64,000 nt of DNA from Planctomycetota bacterium (GTDB taxonomy: Bacteria > Planctomycetota > UBA1135 > GCA-002686595). Shown in pieces: positions 42,580 through 51,297 of the stretch; within the stretch, counting starts at the first letter, position 1, and each line of letters opens with the position of its first letter. Under the pieces are notes generated by a model. The model did not search any database. It was given only the letters and a program-made list of their open reading frames with translations, and was not told the origin of the DNA. The position numbers were made by a program, and so were the translations under genes. The stretch lies in the NCBI GenBank assembly GCA_020853575.1, contig JADYYP010000053.1, positions 62,001-126,000 on the forward strand. Reading direction: 5' to 3'.

Positions 42580-44010
42580 TCAGCGCTCGTCGTCCACGAC
42601 CCCGGCGGCGCGGTTCTCGGTGCCGCGGGTGTTGGTCAGCGAATCGCCCAGGCGTGCGCGCATGTCGTCGGCGAGAGCGCGCAGTTGAGCGACGACGAGC
42701 GGGTGCTCCAGCGCGACGTCGCGGCGCTCACCGATGTCGCGCGCGAGGTCGAACAAGGCCAGTTCGATTCCGCGCACGGGGTATTCCGCGGGCTGCCCGC
42801 CGCTTGCGCGCGGCATCTCGTCGGTGAAGCGGTGCTGGTGCGGGAAGTGCAGTTTCCAGCGGCCATAGCGCAGCGCCTGCAGCTCGTTCGTTTCGTAGTA
42901 GAAGAAGAGTGGCCGCGGTGCAGGCTCGTCGAGCGCGCCCTCGAGCAGCGCTCCGATGTCGACGCCGTCGATCGCGAGCTCGGGCAGCGGCGCCTCGATC
43001 CAACGCGCGATCGTCGGCAACAAGTCGATGGTCATCGCCGGCGCGCTCGAGACTCGTCCGGCGGGGATGTGACCTGGCCAGCGCGCGATGAACGGCACGC
43101 GCACGCCGCCCTCGAAGGTCGTGCCCTTGCTCTCACGCAGAGGTCCCGTCGATCCCGCGTGATCTCCGTAGGGCGTCCAGGGGCCGTTGTCGGAGGTGAA
43201 GATCACCAGCGTGTCGCGCGTCAGGCCGAGCTCCTCGAGCGTGTCCAGCAGGCGGCCCGTTTCGAAGTCGAGCTCTTGGATCACGTCGCCGTAGGGGCCG
43301 TAGCTCGACGTGCCCGCGAACCGCGGGGCCGTGCCCAACGGGACGTGTGGCAGGGGATGGGCGAGATACAGGAAGAAGGGCTGCTGCGTCGCGGCGCATT
43401 CCCGCACGAAGGCGAGCGCTTCCTCGCTGCATGCGCGCGTCAGCTCGCTCGGGCTGGCGTTGTAGGCGACCACCGATTCACCGCGCATCCACGGCAGGTC
43501 GACCCACGGCTTGGGGCCATCGGGATGGAACGGCCACATGTCGTGGGAGTAGGGCACACCGAACCAGCGGTCGAAACCGTGCTGCGTCGGCAGGAACTGA
43601 GGCAAGTGTCCCAGGTGCCACTTGCCGACCGCGGCGGTGGCGTAGCCGCGCCCGCGCGCGAGCTCGGCCAGCGTGGTCTCGGCGGAGCTCAATCCGTGGC
43701 GTGAGCTCGGCGTCAGCGCTCCGGAGATGCCGACGCGGTTGGCGTAGCATCCGGTCAGGATCGAGGCGCGCGATGCGGAGCACACGGGCTGCGCGACGTA
43801 GAAGTCCGTCATGCGCAGGCCCTCGCGGGCCAGCCGATCGATCCGTGGAGTTGCGATCGAGCTCGCCCCTTGGCACCCCAGGTCGGCCCAGCCTTGATCG
43901 TCGGTGACGATCAGGATCACGTTGGGTGGGTGCGGCGGCCGCGGGTCGCGCGCGCTCACGCACGCGCCGAGCGTCATCACCGAGAACGGAAGAGCGCGGA
44001 GCCAGTGCAT
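42580..44010 (-). CDS. Formylglycine-type sulfatase (arylsulfatase-like lipoprotein)
   Basis: Sulfatase of 476 residues. Lipoprotein signal ending TLGAC (C17). The metal site starts at VTDDQGWADLGC (D37, D38). The sulfatase signature QPVCSASRASILTGCY gives C77-S-A-S-R81, the site converted to formylglycine. GKWHLGHLPQFLPTQHGFD and IFTSDNGPW complete the active site. It would cleave sulfate esters at the cell surface, perhaps of algal polysaccharides, as is usual in Planctomycetes. No maturation enzyme gene is in the window. TACACT eleven bases upstream of the ATG. Confidence 0.93.
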   Translation of the reverse strand: MHWLRALPFSVMTLGACVSARDPRPPHPPNVILIVTDDQGWADLGCQGASSIATPRIDRLAREGLRMTDFYVAQPVCSASRASILTGCYANRVGISGALTPSSRHGLSSAETTLAELARGRGYATAAVGKWHLGHLPQFLPTQHGFDRWFGVPYSHDMWPFHPDGPKPWVDLPWMRGESVVAYNASPSELTRACSEEALAFVRECAATQQPFFLYLAHPLPHVPLGTAPRFAGTSSYGPYGDVIQELDFETGRLLDTLEELGLTRDTLVIFTSDNGPWTPYGDHAGSTGPLRESKGTTFEGGVRVPFIARWPGHIPAGRVSSAPAMTIDLLPTIARWIEAPLPELAIDGVDIGALLEGALDEPAPRPLFFYYETNELQALRYGRWKLHFPHQHRFTDEMPRASGGQPAEYPVRGIELALFDLARDIGERRDVALEHPLVVAQLRALADDMRARLGDSLTNTRGTENRAAGVVDDER

Positions 44011-44021
44011 GGAGTCGCGCC

Positions 44022-44027
44022 AGTGTA
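44022..44027 (-). promoter_or_regulatory. Candidate -10 hexamer of the sulfatase gene
   Basis: TACACT on the minus strand, eleven bases before the ATG at 44010. Confidence 0.35.
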
Positions 44028-44088
44028 GAGCCAGAGCGCGGGCCGCGGTCGACGGAGGCGCGAGCACTCGGGCGCGCGCCTCCACCGC

Positions 44089-45819
44089 TCACGGCAGGAT
44101 CGTGATCGACATCCCATCCGTGAGCCCGGTGTTGTTGGGCGGAGCGAACCCGGGGTCGCGCATCCAGAACTGCGCGTAGATCTGGTTGCCCGCAACCAGA
44201 CCCTCGATCTGCATTTGCGCGTGGGAGAAGGAGTAGCTGAACAGGCCCGTGCAAGGCCAGCCCGCGCCGTTCACTACCGATTGCTGCACCGGTGTGCGGC
44301 GTTGCGGCGCGCCGACGCACAACGTGCCGCCGTGGAACGGAACCGCGGTCGGCGAGCGCGACCAGAACAGGAGACCGCTGATGTTGGGCAGCACTTCGGT
44401 GGCGCGGATCGTCAACTGACCGACGGTCGTGCTGGCGCACCCGTTCACGCTGACTCTCGGAAGACAGCCCGCCGAGTTGGTCTTCGCCGTGCAGTAGCTC
44501 GAAGGCAGCGGTGCGTCGCCCAAGAGCACGCGCGCGCGTCCGCCCAGCGCGACCACGTTGCTGTTCTTCGTCGCGCCGAGAAGCGCGTCGCTGACTCCAT
44601 CCCCGTTCACGTCGCCGGCCGAGCCCACCGATGCGCCGCACGACTCGCCACCGTGGAGTCCGCGCGACTCGTGCAACAACGCGCCGTTCACTCCGGAATA
44701 GATGCGCAACGCACCCACGTCGGAGAATCCGCCGAAGTCGGCGAAGGGCACTCCGACGAGCAGATCCCCCTTGCCGTCGCCGTCGAAGTCCTCCAACGCT
44801 CCGAGCACCCAACCATAGTTCTCCTGCAACCCGCCCGTGATCGAGTACATCACCGCGCCGTTGATGCTCGAGTACACGCGGATGCTCCCCGAACCGACGA
44901 TGCCTCCGATCGAAACGAACGGTTGTCCCACGGCGAACTCCGGCTCGCCGTCGCCGTTGACATCCGGCAGCCCGACGACGGACTTGCCGAGCCAGCCGAA
45001 AGCCGCGTCGCCGTTGAACGTCGCGTACCCCGCGCCCGTCGCGCCGCTCTTGCGCGACACCTGTCCCGCGTCGACGAGCGCGCCGATGTCCTTGAAAGGT
45101 GCGCCGAGCAGCAGGTCGCCGAAGCCGTCGCCGGTGAAGTCCTCCAGGCCGTCGAGGCTGTAGCCGAGAGCATCTCCCGAGGCACCGCCGGAGGAGAAGC
45201 CAAACGGCGCCTGGGTGTGCCACCACCCGTAGTACAACCAGACGCTTCCATTGTCGGTCTTGCCGCCCGAGTCGGCCCAGGGAGCGCTGAACAGATAGTC
45301 GGTGACGCCATCGCCGGTCGCATCGGGCACGCCCGAGACGGCGAAGCCCAGTTGGTCGCCGTCGGCCTGACCTTCGACCTTCTTGAGCAATGCGCCGGTG
45401 GCTCCCGAGTACACGTACACGGCGCCGCGGTCCGATCCTCCCGCAGGCTCGTAGTACGGCGCACCGACGATCAGGTCGGTGACGCCGTCGAAGTTCTGGT
45501 CGCCCACGGCATCGAGCGCGTGCCCGAAATCGTCGCCCGAGTGCTCGCCCTTGATCTGTCGGATCAAGTGGCCATCGAATCCCGAGAAGATCCGCACCAC
45601 GCCGGCACCGAGTTGCAAGCCGTCGGCCTTCTTCGCTCCCACGGCTACGTCGCCGATTCCATCGCCGTCGACGTCTCCCAGTCCGACCACGGAGGAGCCC
45701 AGCGCTTCGCTGGCATTCTGCCCGAAGACGTCGACGAGGGGCGCCTGCGCGAGCGCTGGGCAATACCCCGCGAAGGTGAATGCAATCGAAGCGCACGACA
45801 ACTGCGTGTTCAGAGCCAT
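44089..45819 (-). CDS. Secreted FG-GAP beta-propeller protein
   Basis: Exported protein of 576 residues with a signal peptide ending CPALAQ. Seven FG-GAP repeats with calcium-binding loops are visible (GDVDGDGIGDVAVGA, DQNFDGVTDLIVGAP, PDATGDGVTDYLFSAP, EDFTGDGFGDLLLGAP, PDVNGDGEPEFAVGQP, EDFDGDGKGDLLVGVP, GDVNGDGVSDALLGA), consistent with a seven-bladed integrin-like propeller at about residues 30-430. The last 136 residues (SYCTAKTNSAGCLP onward) are the shared C-terminal module. Probably a surface adhesin or polymer-binding protein; the ligand is unknown. Confidence 0.88.
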   Translation of the reverse strand: MALNTQLSCASIAFTFAGYCPALAQAPLVDVFGQNASEALGSSVVGLGDVDGDGIGDVAVGAKKADGLQLGAGVVRIFSGFDGHLIRQIKGEHSGDDFGHALDAVGDQNFDGVTDLIVGAPYYEPAGGSDRGAVYVYSGATGALLKKVEGQADGDQLGFAVSGVPDATGDGVTDYLFSAPWADSGGKTDNGSVWLYYGWWHTQAPFGFSSGGASGDALGYSLDGLEDFTGDGFGDLLLGAPFKDIGALVDAGQVSRKSGATGAGYATFNGDAAFGWLGKSVVGLPDVNGDGEPEFAVGQPFVSIGGIVGSGSIRVYSSINGAVMYSITGGLQENYGWVLGALEDFDGDGKGDLLVGVPFADFGGFSDVGALRIYSGVNGALLHESRGLHGGESCGASVGSAGDVNGDGVSDALLGATKNSNVVALGGRARVLLGDAPLPSSYCTAKTNSAGCLPRVSVNGCASTTVGQLTIRATEVLPNISGLLFWSRSPTAVPFHGGTLCVGAPQRRTPVQQSVVNGAGWPCTGLFSYSFSHAQMQIEGLVAGNQIYAQFWMRDPGFAPPNNTGLTDGMSITILP

Positions 45820-45938
45820 CGCTGGTGGACTCCTGGTGGGAAGCGAGCCATTCGAGAGCGGTCGGAGCTGCAACCGAAGCGCCGCGAGGTCGAGCTCTCG
45901 ATCCGTCGCGCGCCGCGGCACGGCAATGCGGCGCTGGC

Positions 45939-47486
45939 TCAGGGAATCAGCACGGACACGGACGAGCTCAGGTTGGTCGTCGGCAGGCCGCCAACCACGT
46001 CGCGGTACCAGGCCTGGAAATGCCACGTGTCACCCGGCAAGGCTGGCAGTGGGCCGAGTGGACTGGGCGTCGCCAGCAGGTCGAAGGCGTAAGCCGCGCT
46101 GCCGAGCGGGCTCGCCTGCACGCTCGAGATGCGCGCCAACGGCCCGCCCAGGCACAGCGTTCCCATGCCGCCGGCAAAGCTCGGAACCGAAGCGCTGCCG
46201 CGCGAGGCCGCGCAAATCGTGAGGACGCTCGACGGTAGACCATTCGCGAAAAGCACCAGCGCGTTGTCGCCCACATGCGCGCTGCCCGTGGCGCGGAGCA
46301 GCGCGGGTGCACCCGAGGAGTTCGGTTGTCCGGCGCACACGGACGAACCCAGCGTGCCGCGCGAGAGTCGCTGCACGCTGCCACTCGCGCCCGAATTCGA
46401 AGTGACGACCTCGTCGAAGGGCAACACGACCGCGGCGTTCACCGAGCTCGCCTCGGCCCTGCTCCACACGACTTGCCCGGCACTGTCGTAGCGGACCGCG
46501 CCGACGAACTGCGGCAGGCCGATCCACGTCGGCTCGCCGTTGGTGATCCAAGCGTAGATCCCGCCCTGGCCGTCACTCGCGGCCGCGTGGAACACGCTGT
46601 CGCTGCCCAGCCCGGAGGTGAGGTACCAGCTCGACGTGCCGCCCTGCGGCAGGGTGCGGCGCAGTCGAGCGTCCGCTCCCCAGCCCGAGCCCGAGAACGA
46701 CCGGCTGCCGGTGAACGTCGTACCGTCCGGGGTCGAGACGGCCCACTGATAGTCGCCGAAGAATCCGAACAGACTGCTCGTCTGCACGCTGCCCGTGCCG
46801 GAGAGCGAGGCCCACGCTTCACGTCGGTAGGGATCCAGCGCGTCGAAGGACCAACCGTAGGCGCGGATCTCTCCCTGTTGCGACGCGACAACGGACGTGA
46901 ATCCCACGGACACCGACGGATCGTCGATGCGCCGGACCCAAACCTCCGTCGCATTGGCGTCGTGCAGCGCCACGAAGCCGCCCGTTGGACCCAAGGGTGG
47001 AGTGCTCGGAATTCCGTAACCGCCGTTGGACTCACCCGCAACCACGTAGCCTCCGCTCGGATGTGAGGCGAGAGCCAGGCCTGTGTCGGTGCCCGCTCCT
47101 CCGTAGGAGGCAGTGCCCAAGAGCACACCGCCGGCGGTGAAGCGCACGACGAAGTAGTCGTCGCCGCCGTCGACGAGCGCCGCGATGTCGCCGTTGGCGA
47201 GTACGGCAAGGCCTTCGACCTTGGCACCGGCCTGCGGGGGAACGGGGAGCGGCGAGGTCCATTGCAGTTGGCCCAACCTGTCGAGCGCGCGCAACTCGCC
47301 GTTTTGCCCGCTGCTGCTCGCGATGAGCACGCCACCGTCGGGAGTCGCAGCGAGCTCCCTGCCCACGCCCGCGAGTGCGCCTTGGTGGCGCCACACCGGC
47401 CAGAGATCGTTCCGCGCGCCAGCGGTCGCCGCCACCGAAACGCTGCATGCCGCAGCCCACGCCACACGCCCGGTCCCCTGCGTCAT
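45939..47486 (-). CDS. Secreted repeat protein with shared C-terminal module
   Basis: Exported protein of 515 residues. N-terminal signal of moderate quality (ending ATAGA). Repeats of the type G-x-L-R-A-L-D-R-L-G-Q-L-Q-W and SHPSGGYVVAGESNG resemble the propeller-like protein at 33344-35083, so a similar fold is likely. Residues 382-515 (from SVCAGQPNSSGAP) are the most divergent copy of the C-terminal module. TAGCTT on the minus strand at 47529-47534 is a candidate -10. Function unknown. Confidence 0.72.
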   Translation of the reverse strand: MTQGTGRVAWAAACSVSVAATAGARNDLWPVWRHQGALAGVGRELAATPDGGVLIASSSGQNGELRALDRLGQLQWTSPLPVPPQAGAKVEGLAVLANGDIAALVDGGDDYFVVRFTAGGVLLGTASYGGAGTDTGLALASHPSGGYVVAGESNGGYGIPSTPPLGPTGGFVALHDANATEVWVRRIDDPSVSVGFTSVVASQQGEIRAYGWSFDALDPYRREAWASLSGTGSVQTSSLFGFFGDYQWAVSTPDGTTFTGSRSFSGSGWGADARLRRTLPQGGTSSWYLTSGLGSDSVFHAAASDGQGGIYAWITNGEPTWIGLPQFVGAVRYDSAGQVVWSRAEASSVNAAVVLPFDEVVTSNSGASGSVQRLSRGTLGSSVCAGQPNSSGAPALLRATGSAHVGDNALVLFANGLPSSVLTICAASRGSASVPSFAGGMGTLCLGGPLARISSVQASPLGSAAYAFDLLATPSPLGPLPALPGDTWHFQAWYRDVVGGLPTTNLSSSVSVLIP

Positions 47487-47698
47487 GCCCGTCCGTCTCC
47501 GTTCGTCGACTCGGTCTCCGCGGGCGTCAAGCTAAGCGGAGTCTCCGCCGGCGTCGAGGCGCTCGGAACCCGCGCCGCCGTGTCTTCGAAGAACCGTGAA
47601 GTCACTGCACGGCTCCGCGCCTTCGCGAGGCATGCTGGATGACGGCTCCGATCGTCGCGAAACTCGCGGACAGCGATCGGGTTCGAACACGCACTGCC

Positions 47699-49402
47699 AT
47701 GAAGCTCCACACCATCCTGCTGGCGTCGCTGGTGCTCGCTCCCTCGGGTCTGGGCCGACCGCAGGAGCCCGCGGCGGCGGAGCAGCGAGCGTCAGCCTTC
47801 GAATGGGGCCCGCGTCAGGCCGAGCACCTCTTCAACCGCGCCGGTTTCGGCGCGCGCCCGAACGAGATCGGCTACGCGCTGCGCATGCCGCACACGGACT
47901 TCGTCGAACAGCTGTTGAAGGGCTTCGCCGAGGGCGGCGATCCGTTCTTCGTCGAGCCCCTCGCGCGCCCCGCGCGACGCGAGTTCGAGGGCGACGAAGA
48001 CGCCTATCGCAAGGCGCTCGAGCGCTACCGGCGCGAAGAGCGCGCGCTGCTGGTCGGCTACTCGGGCTGGTGGGTCGACCAGATGATCGACGGCAAGGAC
48101 CCGCTGCGCGAGAAAATGGTGCTCTTCTGGCACGGCTACTTCACCAGCTCGGCGCGCGACGTGAAGAGCGCGACGGCGATGGTGCGGCAAAACGAGCTGT
48201 TCCACCGCCACGCGCTGGGCAACTTCCGCGAGCTCCTGCGAGCCATCGTGCGCGACCCGGCGATGATCGAGTACCTCGACAACAACCAGAATCGCAAGGG
48301 CAACCCCAACGAGAATCTAGCGCGCGAGATCATGGAGCTGTTCACGCTCGGCGAAGGCCACTACACCGAGGACGACATCAAGGAAGGCGCGCGCGCCCTG
48401 ACGGGGTGGCGCACGAACGACGACAAGACCGACGCCTACTTCGTGTCGCGCCAGCACGACTCCGGTGTGAAGACGATCCTGGGCCGCAAGGGCAAGTTCG
48501 ACGCCGACGACTTCGTCGACATCCTGCTCGACCAACCGGCTTGTCCGCGCTGGATCGCGCGTCGCCTGCTGGCGTACTTCGAAGGCGCGGAGCCCAGCGA
48601 GGAGCGCCTGGCGGAATACGCCGCGTGCCTGAGGGCCGAACGCTTCGAGGTCGCGCCGTTCCTGCGCAAGCTGTTCCTCGATCCGCGCTTCTACCGCGAC
48701 GAGATCCTGGGCGAGCGCATCAGCTCGCCGGTCGAGTATTTGGTCGGCACGACGCGGCGCCTGGGCGTCGAGGTGCCCGCGCAGCTCTTGTGGTTGGCGG
48801 CCGGGCAGCTCGGCCAACGGCTGTTCGACCCACCGAACGTCAAGGGCTGGGAGGGCGGCGAGGCCTGGATCACGACGTCCACGCTGCTCGCGCGCGGCAA
48901 CATGGCCGGCATGTTGATCGGAGTGGTCAAGTTCGAGGACGTGCTCAAGGACGAGAGCTTCGACGTCGGCGATGGCGAAGACTCGATGATGGGCGGCGAC
49001 GCGATGTCGGGAGATTCGCCGTCGGGCGCAGCGACCGGCGCTGGCACGGCGCGACCCAAACGCGACGCCAAACGCGAGGCCAAGCCCGACCTCGGGCCGG
49101 AGATGGGCGCGCTCAAGCGCCTCACGGGCGAGTTCTACTACCCACGGATCAATCTCAGCGCGCGCGCGACGCGCTTGGGCGTCTCGCGCGACGGCGCGCT
49201 GATCGAGGCTCTGTGCGATGAGCTCCTGCCCGTTCCGTTGTCCGAGACCAGCCGCATCGCGCTGTTGGATTTCCTGCGCGCCGAGCGCGGCGCGTTGATG
49301 CTCGAGGACGGCAAGCTGCTCAGCGCGGGCGCGAAGGCCGAGGACGTCCTGCGGCGGCTGGCGCACCTGATCCTGTCCCTGCCGGAAGCCCAACTGGGCT
49401 AG
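47699..49402 (+). CDS. DUF1800 family exported protein
   Basis: Protein of 567 residues. A signal peptide precedes the DUF1800 hallmarks: QAEHLFNRAGFGARPNEI, KMVLFWHGYFTSS, NENLAREIMELFTLGEGHYT and FDPPNVKGWEGGEAWITTST. An insert rich in D, G, S and basic residues lies at about 420-460. Family members are found next to DUF1501 proteins across Planctomycetes and proteobacteria and are thought to act in the envelope; the activity is unknown. The DUF1501 gene follows after nine bases. The ATG at 47699 is preferred over 47639 because it starts the signal peptide. Confidence 0.9.
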   Translation: MKLHTILLASLVLAPSGLGRPQEPAAAEQRASAFEWGPRQAEHLFNRAGFGARPNEIGYALRMPHTDFVEQLLKGFAEGGDPFFVEPLARPARREFEGDEDAYRKALERYRREERALLVGYSGWWVDQMIDGKDPLREKMVLFWHGYFTSSARDVKSATAMVRQNELFHRHALGNFRELLRAIVRDPAMIEYLDNNQNRKGNPNENLAREIMELFTLGEGHYTEDDIKEGARALTGWRTNDDKTDAYFVSRQHDSGVKTILGRKGKFDADDFVDILLDQPACPRWIARRLLAYFEGAEPSEERLAEYAACLRAERFEVAPFLRKLFLDPRFYRDEILGERISSPVEYLVGTTRRLGVEVPAQLLWLAAGQLGQRLFDPPNVKGWEGGEAWITTSTLLARGNMAGMLIGVVKFEDVLKDESFDVGDGEDSMMGGDAMSGDSPSGAATGAGTARPKRDAKREAKPDLGPEMGALKRLTGEFYYPRINLSARATRLGVSRDGALIEALCDELLPVPLSETSRIALLDFLRAERGALMLEDGKLLSAGAKAEDVLRRLAHLILSLPEAQLG

Positions 49403-49411
49403 GAGCCGACC

Positions 49412-50653
49412 ATGCAGCTCGATCGACGTGCTCTCTTGGCGGGATGCGGCGCCAGCGCCGGATTGGCTCTGCTTTCGACGCGCGCCGACGGCGCCGTGAA
49501 GCTCTTCGGCTCGGCCGCGCTCGCGCCGACCGGTGCGGCGCGCAGCTTGGTGTTGGTGCAACTGTCGGGCGGCAACGACGGGCTGGACACCATCGTGCCC
49601 TTCGGTGACGACGTGTACCGCCGCCAGCGTCCGACGCTCGGGTTGGCCAAGGCGGCGACGCTCGCGATCGACGACTACAAGGGTTTCCACGGCTCGCTCA
49701 AGCGCGTCAAGGCACACTTCGACGCGGGCCGCGTGGCGCTGATCGAGGGTGCGGGCTATCCACAGCCGGTGCGCTCGCACTTCAAGTCGCTCGACATCTG
49801 GCACACCGCCGACGCGCGCGGCCGCGGCGCTGGCGAGGGCTGGATCGGCAAGCTGTGCGCGCAGGCCTTCGCCAACGACACCAATCCCAACCTGGTGGTG
49901 CACGTCGGCAGCAACGTGCCCTACGCGTTGAACTCGTCGGCGCACCCGGCGGTGTCGTTCGTCAATCCGCAGGCATATCGCTGGGCGGGAGGAGCGGCCG
50001 AGATCGAGGCCTACGAGAAGGCCAGCGGCATGGAAGACGACGGTGCGCGTGCGAAGAAGCGCGAGGGCGAGTCGAGCCTCGAGTTCCTGCGGCGCGTGCT
50101 GGCCAACGGCCAGACCTCGTCGGAGGAAGTGCGACGCGCCGTCGCGCTGTACTCGACCGACGTCGACTATCCGCGCACGGCCGCGCTCGCCCAATCACTG
50201 CGCGACGTCGCGGCGCTGGTGAATGGCGACACCGGCACACGTGTCCTGTCGCTCGAGGTCGGCGGCTTCGACACGCACACCGACGAGCGCAACCGTCACG
50301 ACAACCTGATGAAGGAGCTCGATGCGGCGCTCGGGCCCTTCCTGGACGACCTCGGGCGCAGCGAGGCCGGGCGCGCGGCGTTGGTGGTCGTGTTCAGCGA
50401 GTTCGGGCGGCGCGTGGCGGAAAACGGCGCGCGCGGCACGGACCACGGCGTCGCCGGACCGATGTTCGTGCTCGGCCACGGAGTCAAGGGTGGGCTCTAT
50501 GGCAAGCACCCGTCGCTCGAGAAGCTCGACGAGGGCGATCTGATCCACACGATCGACTTCCGCTCGGTGTACGCGACGGTGGTCGAGCGCTGCTTCGGCG
50601 TGGCGCACGACAAGGTGCTCGGCGCGAAGTACCCGCTGTTGCCGCTGGCCTGA
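49412..50653 (+). CDS. DUF1501 family exported protein
   Basis: Protein of 413 residues. The N-terminus RRALLAGCGASAG is twin-arginine-like. DUF1501 signatures include LVLVQLSGGNDGLDTIVPFG, YPQPVRSHFKSLDIWHTAD, LEVGGFDTHTDERNRHDNL and VVVFSEFGRRVAENGARGTD with the following DHGVAGPMFVLG, an arrangement shared with the alkaline-phosphatase/sulfatase superfamily. Paired with the upstream DUF1800 gene; the two products probably act together outside the cytoplasm. Confidence 0.92.
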   Translation: MQLDRRALLAGCGASAGLALLSTRADGAVKLFGSAALAPTGAARSLVLVQLSGGNDGLDTIVPFGDDVYRRQRPTLGLAKAATLAIDDYKGFHGSLKRVKAHFDAGRVALIEGAGYPQPVRSHFKSLDIWHTADARGRGAGEGWIGKLCAQAFANDTNPNLVVHVGSNVPYALNSSAHPAVSFVNPQAYRWAGGAAEIEAYEKASGMEDDGARAKKREGESSLEFLRRVLANGQTSSEEVRRAVALYSTDVDYPRTAALAQSLRDVAALVNGDTGTRVLSLEVGGFDTHTDERNRHDNLMKELDAALGPFLDDLGRSEAGRAALVVVFSEFGRRVAENGARGTDHGVAGPMFVLGHGVKGGLYGKHPSLEKLDEGDLIHTIDFRSVYATVVERCFGVAHDKVLGAKYPLLPLA

Positions 50654-50657
50654 GCGC

Positions 50658-50695
50658 TTCGCCCGAAGCCCGAGTCGAGATCACGATCTCGACGT
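50658..50695. terminator. Tandem hairpins between convergent DUF1501 and Nudix genes
   Basis: GCTTCG/CGAAGC (50658-50663, 50666-50671) and an 8-bp stem GTCGAGAT/ATCTCGAC (50676-50683, 50688-50695) with a CACG loop directly follow the DUF1501 stop. No T run. Confidence 0.35.
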
Positions 50696-50761
50696 CCGGC
50701 GCCCAGCGGGTGACGGCGCATCCAACACTCCGAGGGCTCGCAGCCTCGTTCCGTCACGAGC

Positions 50762-51181
50762 TCAGGCGACGTTGAGCAACGTGTGCAGGCGCAGGATCGC
50801 GGCGCGGTCGGGCTCGAGCTCCAGCGACGGGTAGGCGTCGCTGAACAGCGCCCAGCGGAAGGCGGACCAGCGCGGCGAGAGCTGCAGGCTGGGCTGGTCG
50901 GGCTGCGCGCGGAAACCGAAGGTCCACTCGATCACTTCCTCGTCGCCGACCAGCCAGCGGCCGGGTTGATGGAGGTCGAGCAGGTCCACCGGGCGCGAGA
51001 TGCCGATGTCGTCCATGACCTCGCGTCGGATGGCGGTCTCGAGCTTCTCGCCGAAGCCGATCGGGCCCTGGATCGGGCCCCAGAAGCTCTCGGGCACTGC
51101 GCCGCGGAGCAGCAGGTAGTCCGGTTGGGCGCCGCGGAAGCGGAACACGAAGACCTTGATGCGGTGCACGAGCTCGGTCAT
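50762..51181 (-). CDS. Nudix hydrolase
   Basis: Protein of 139 residues, a typical single Nudix domain. The Nudix box reads GPIGFGEKLETAIRREVMDD followed by IGI, which fits G-x5-E-x7-REUxEExGU except that the two metal-binding glutamates are aspartates (DD). This may lower or alter metal binding. Such enzymes cleave nucleoside diphosphate derivatives; the substrate is unknown. It is convergent with the DUF1501 gene and divergent from folC. Confidence 0.85.
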   Translation of the reverse strand: MTELVHRIKVFVFRFRGAQPDYLLLRGAVPESFWGPIQGPIGFGEKLETAIRREVMDDIGISRPVDLLDLHQPGRWLVGDEEVIEWTFGFRAQPDQPSLQLSPRWSAFRWALFSDAYPSLELEPDRAAILRLHTLLNVA

Positions 51182-51297
51182 GGTCGCGGTGGGTCGGGTA
51201 GGGTGCGCTGACGACCACGGGGCAGCCGCGTGGTGCAGCGGGCCCCCCTTCTAGCTCCGAAAGATCGGTCGAACGAAGCCACGGACTGGCGCCAAAA

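Noticed and set aside
47670-47690. GGGTTCGAAC resembling a tRNA T-loop
   Set aside because: No matching T-stem, acceptor or anticodon arms around it.
48317-50194. A 625-residue antisense frame over the DUF1800-DUF1501 genes
   Set aside because: No motif or ribosome site; an antisense shadow.
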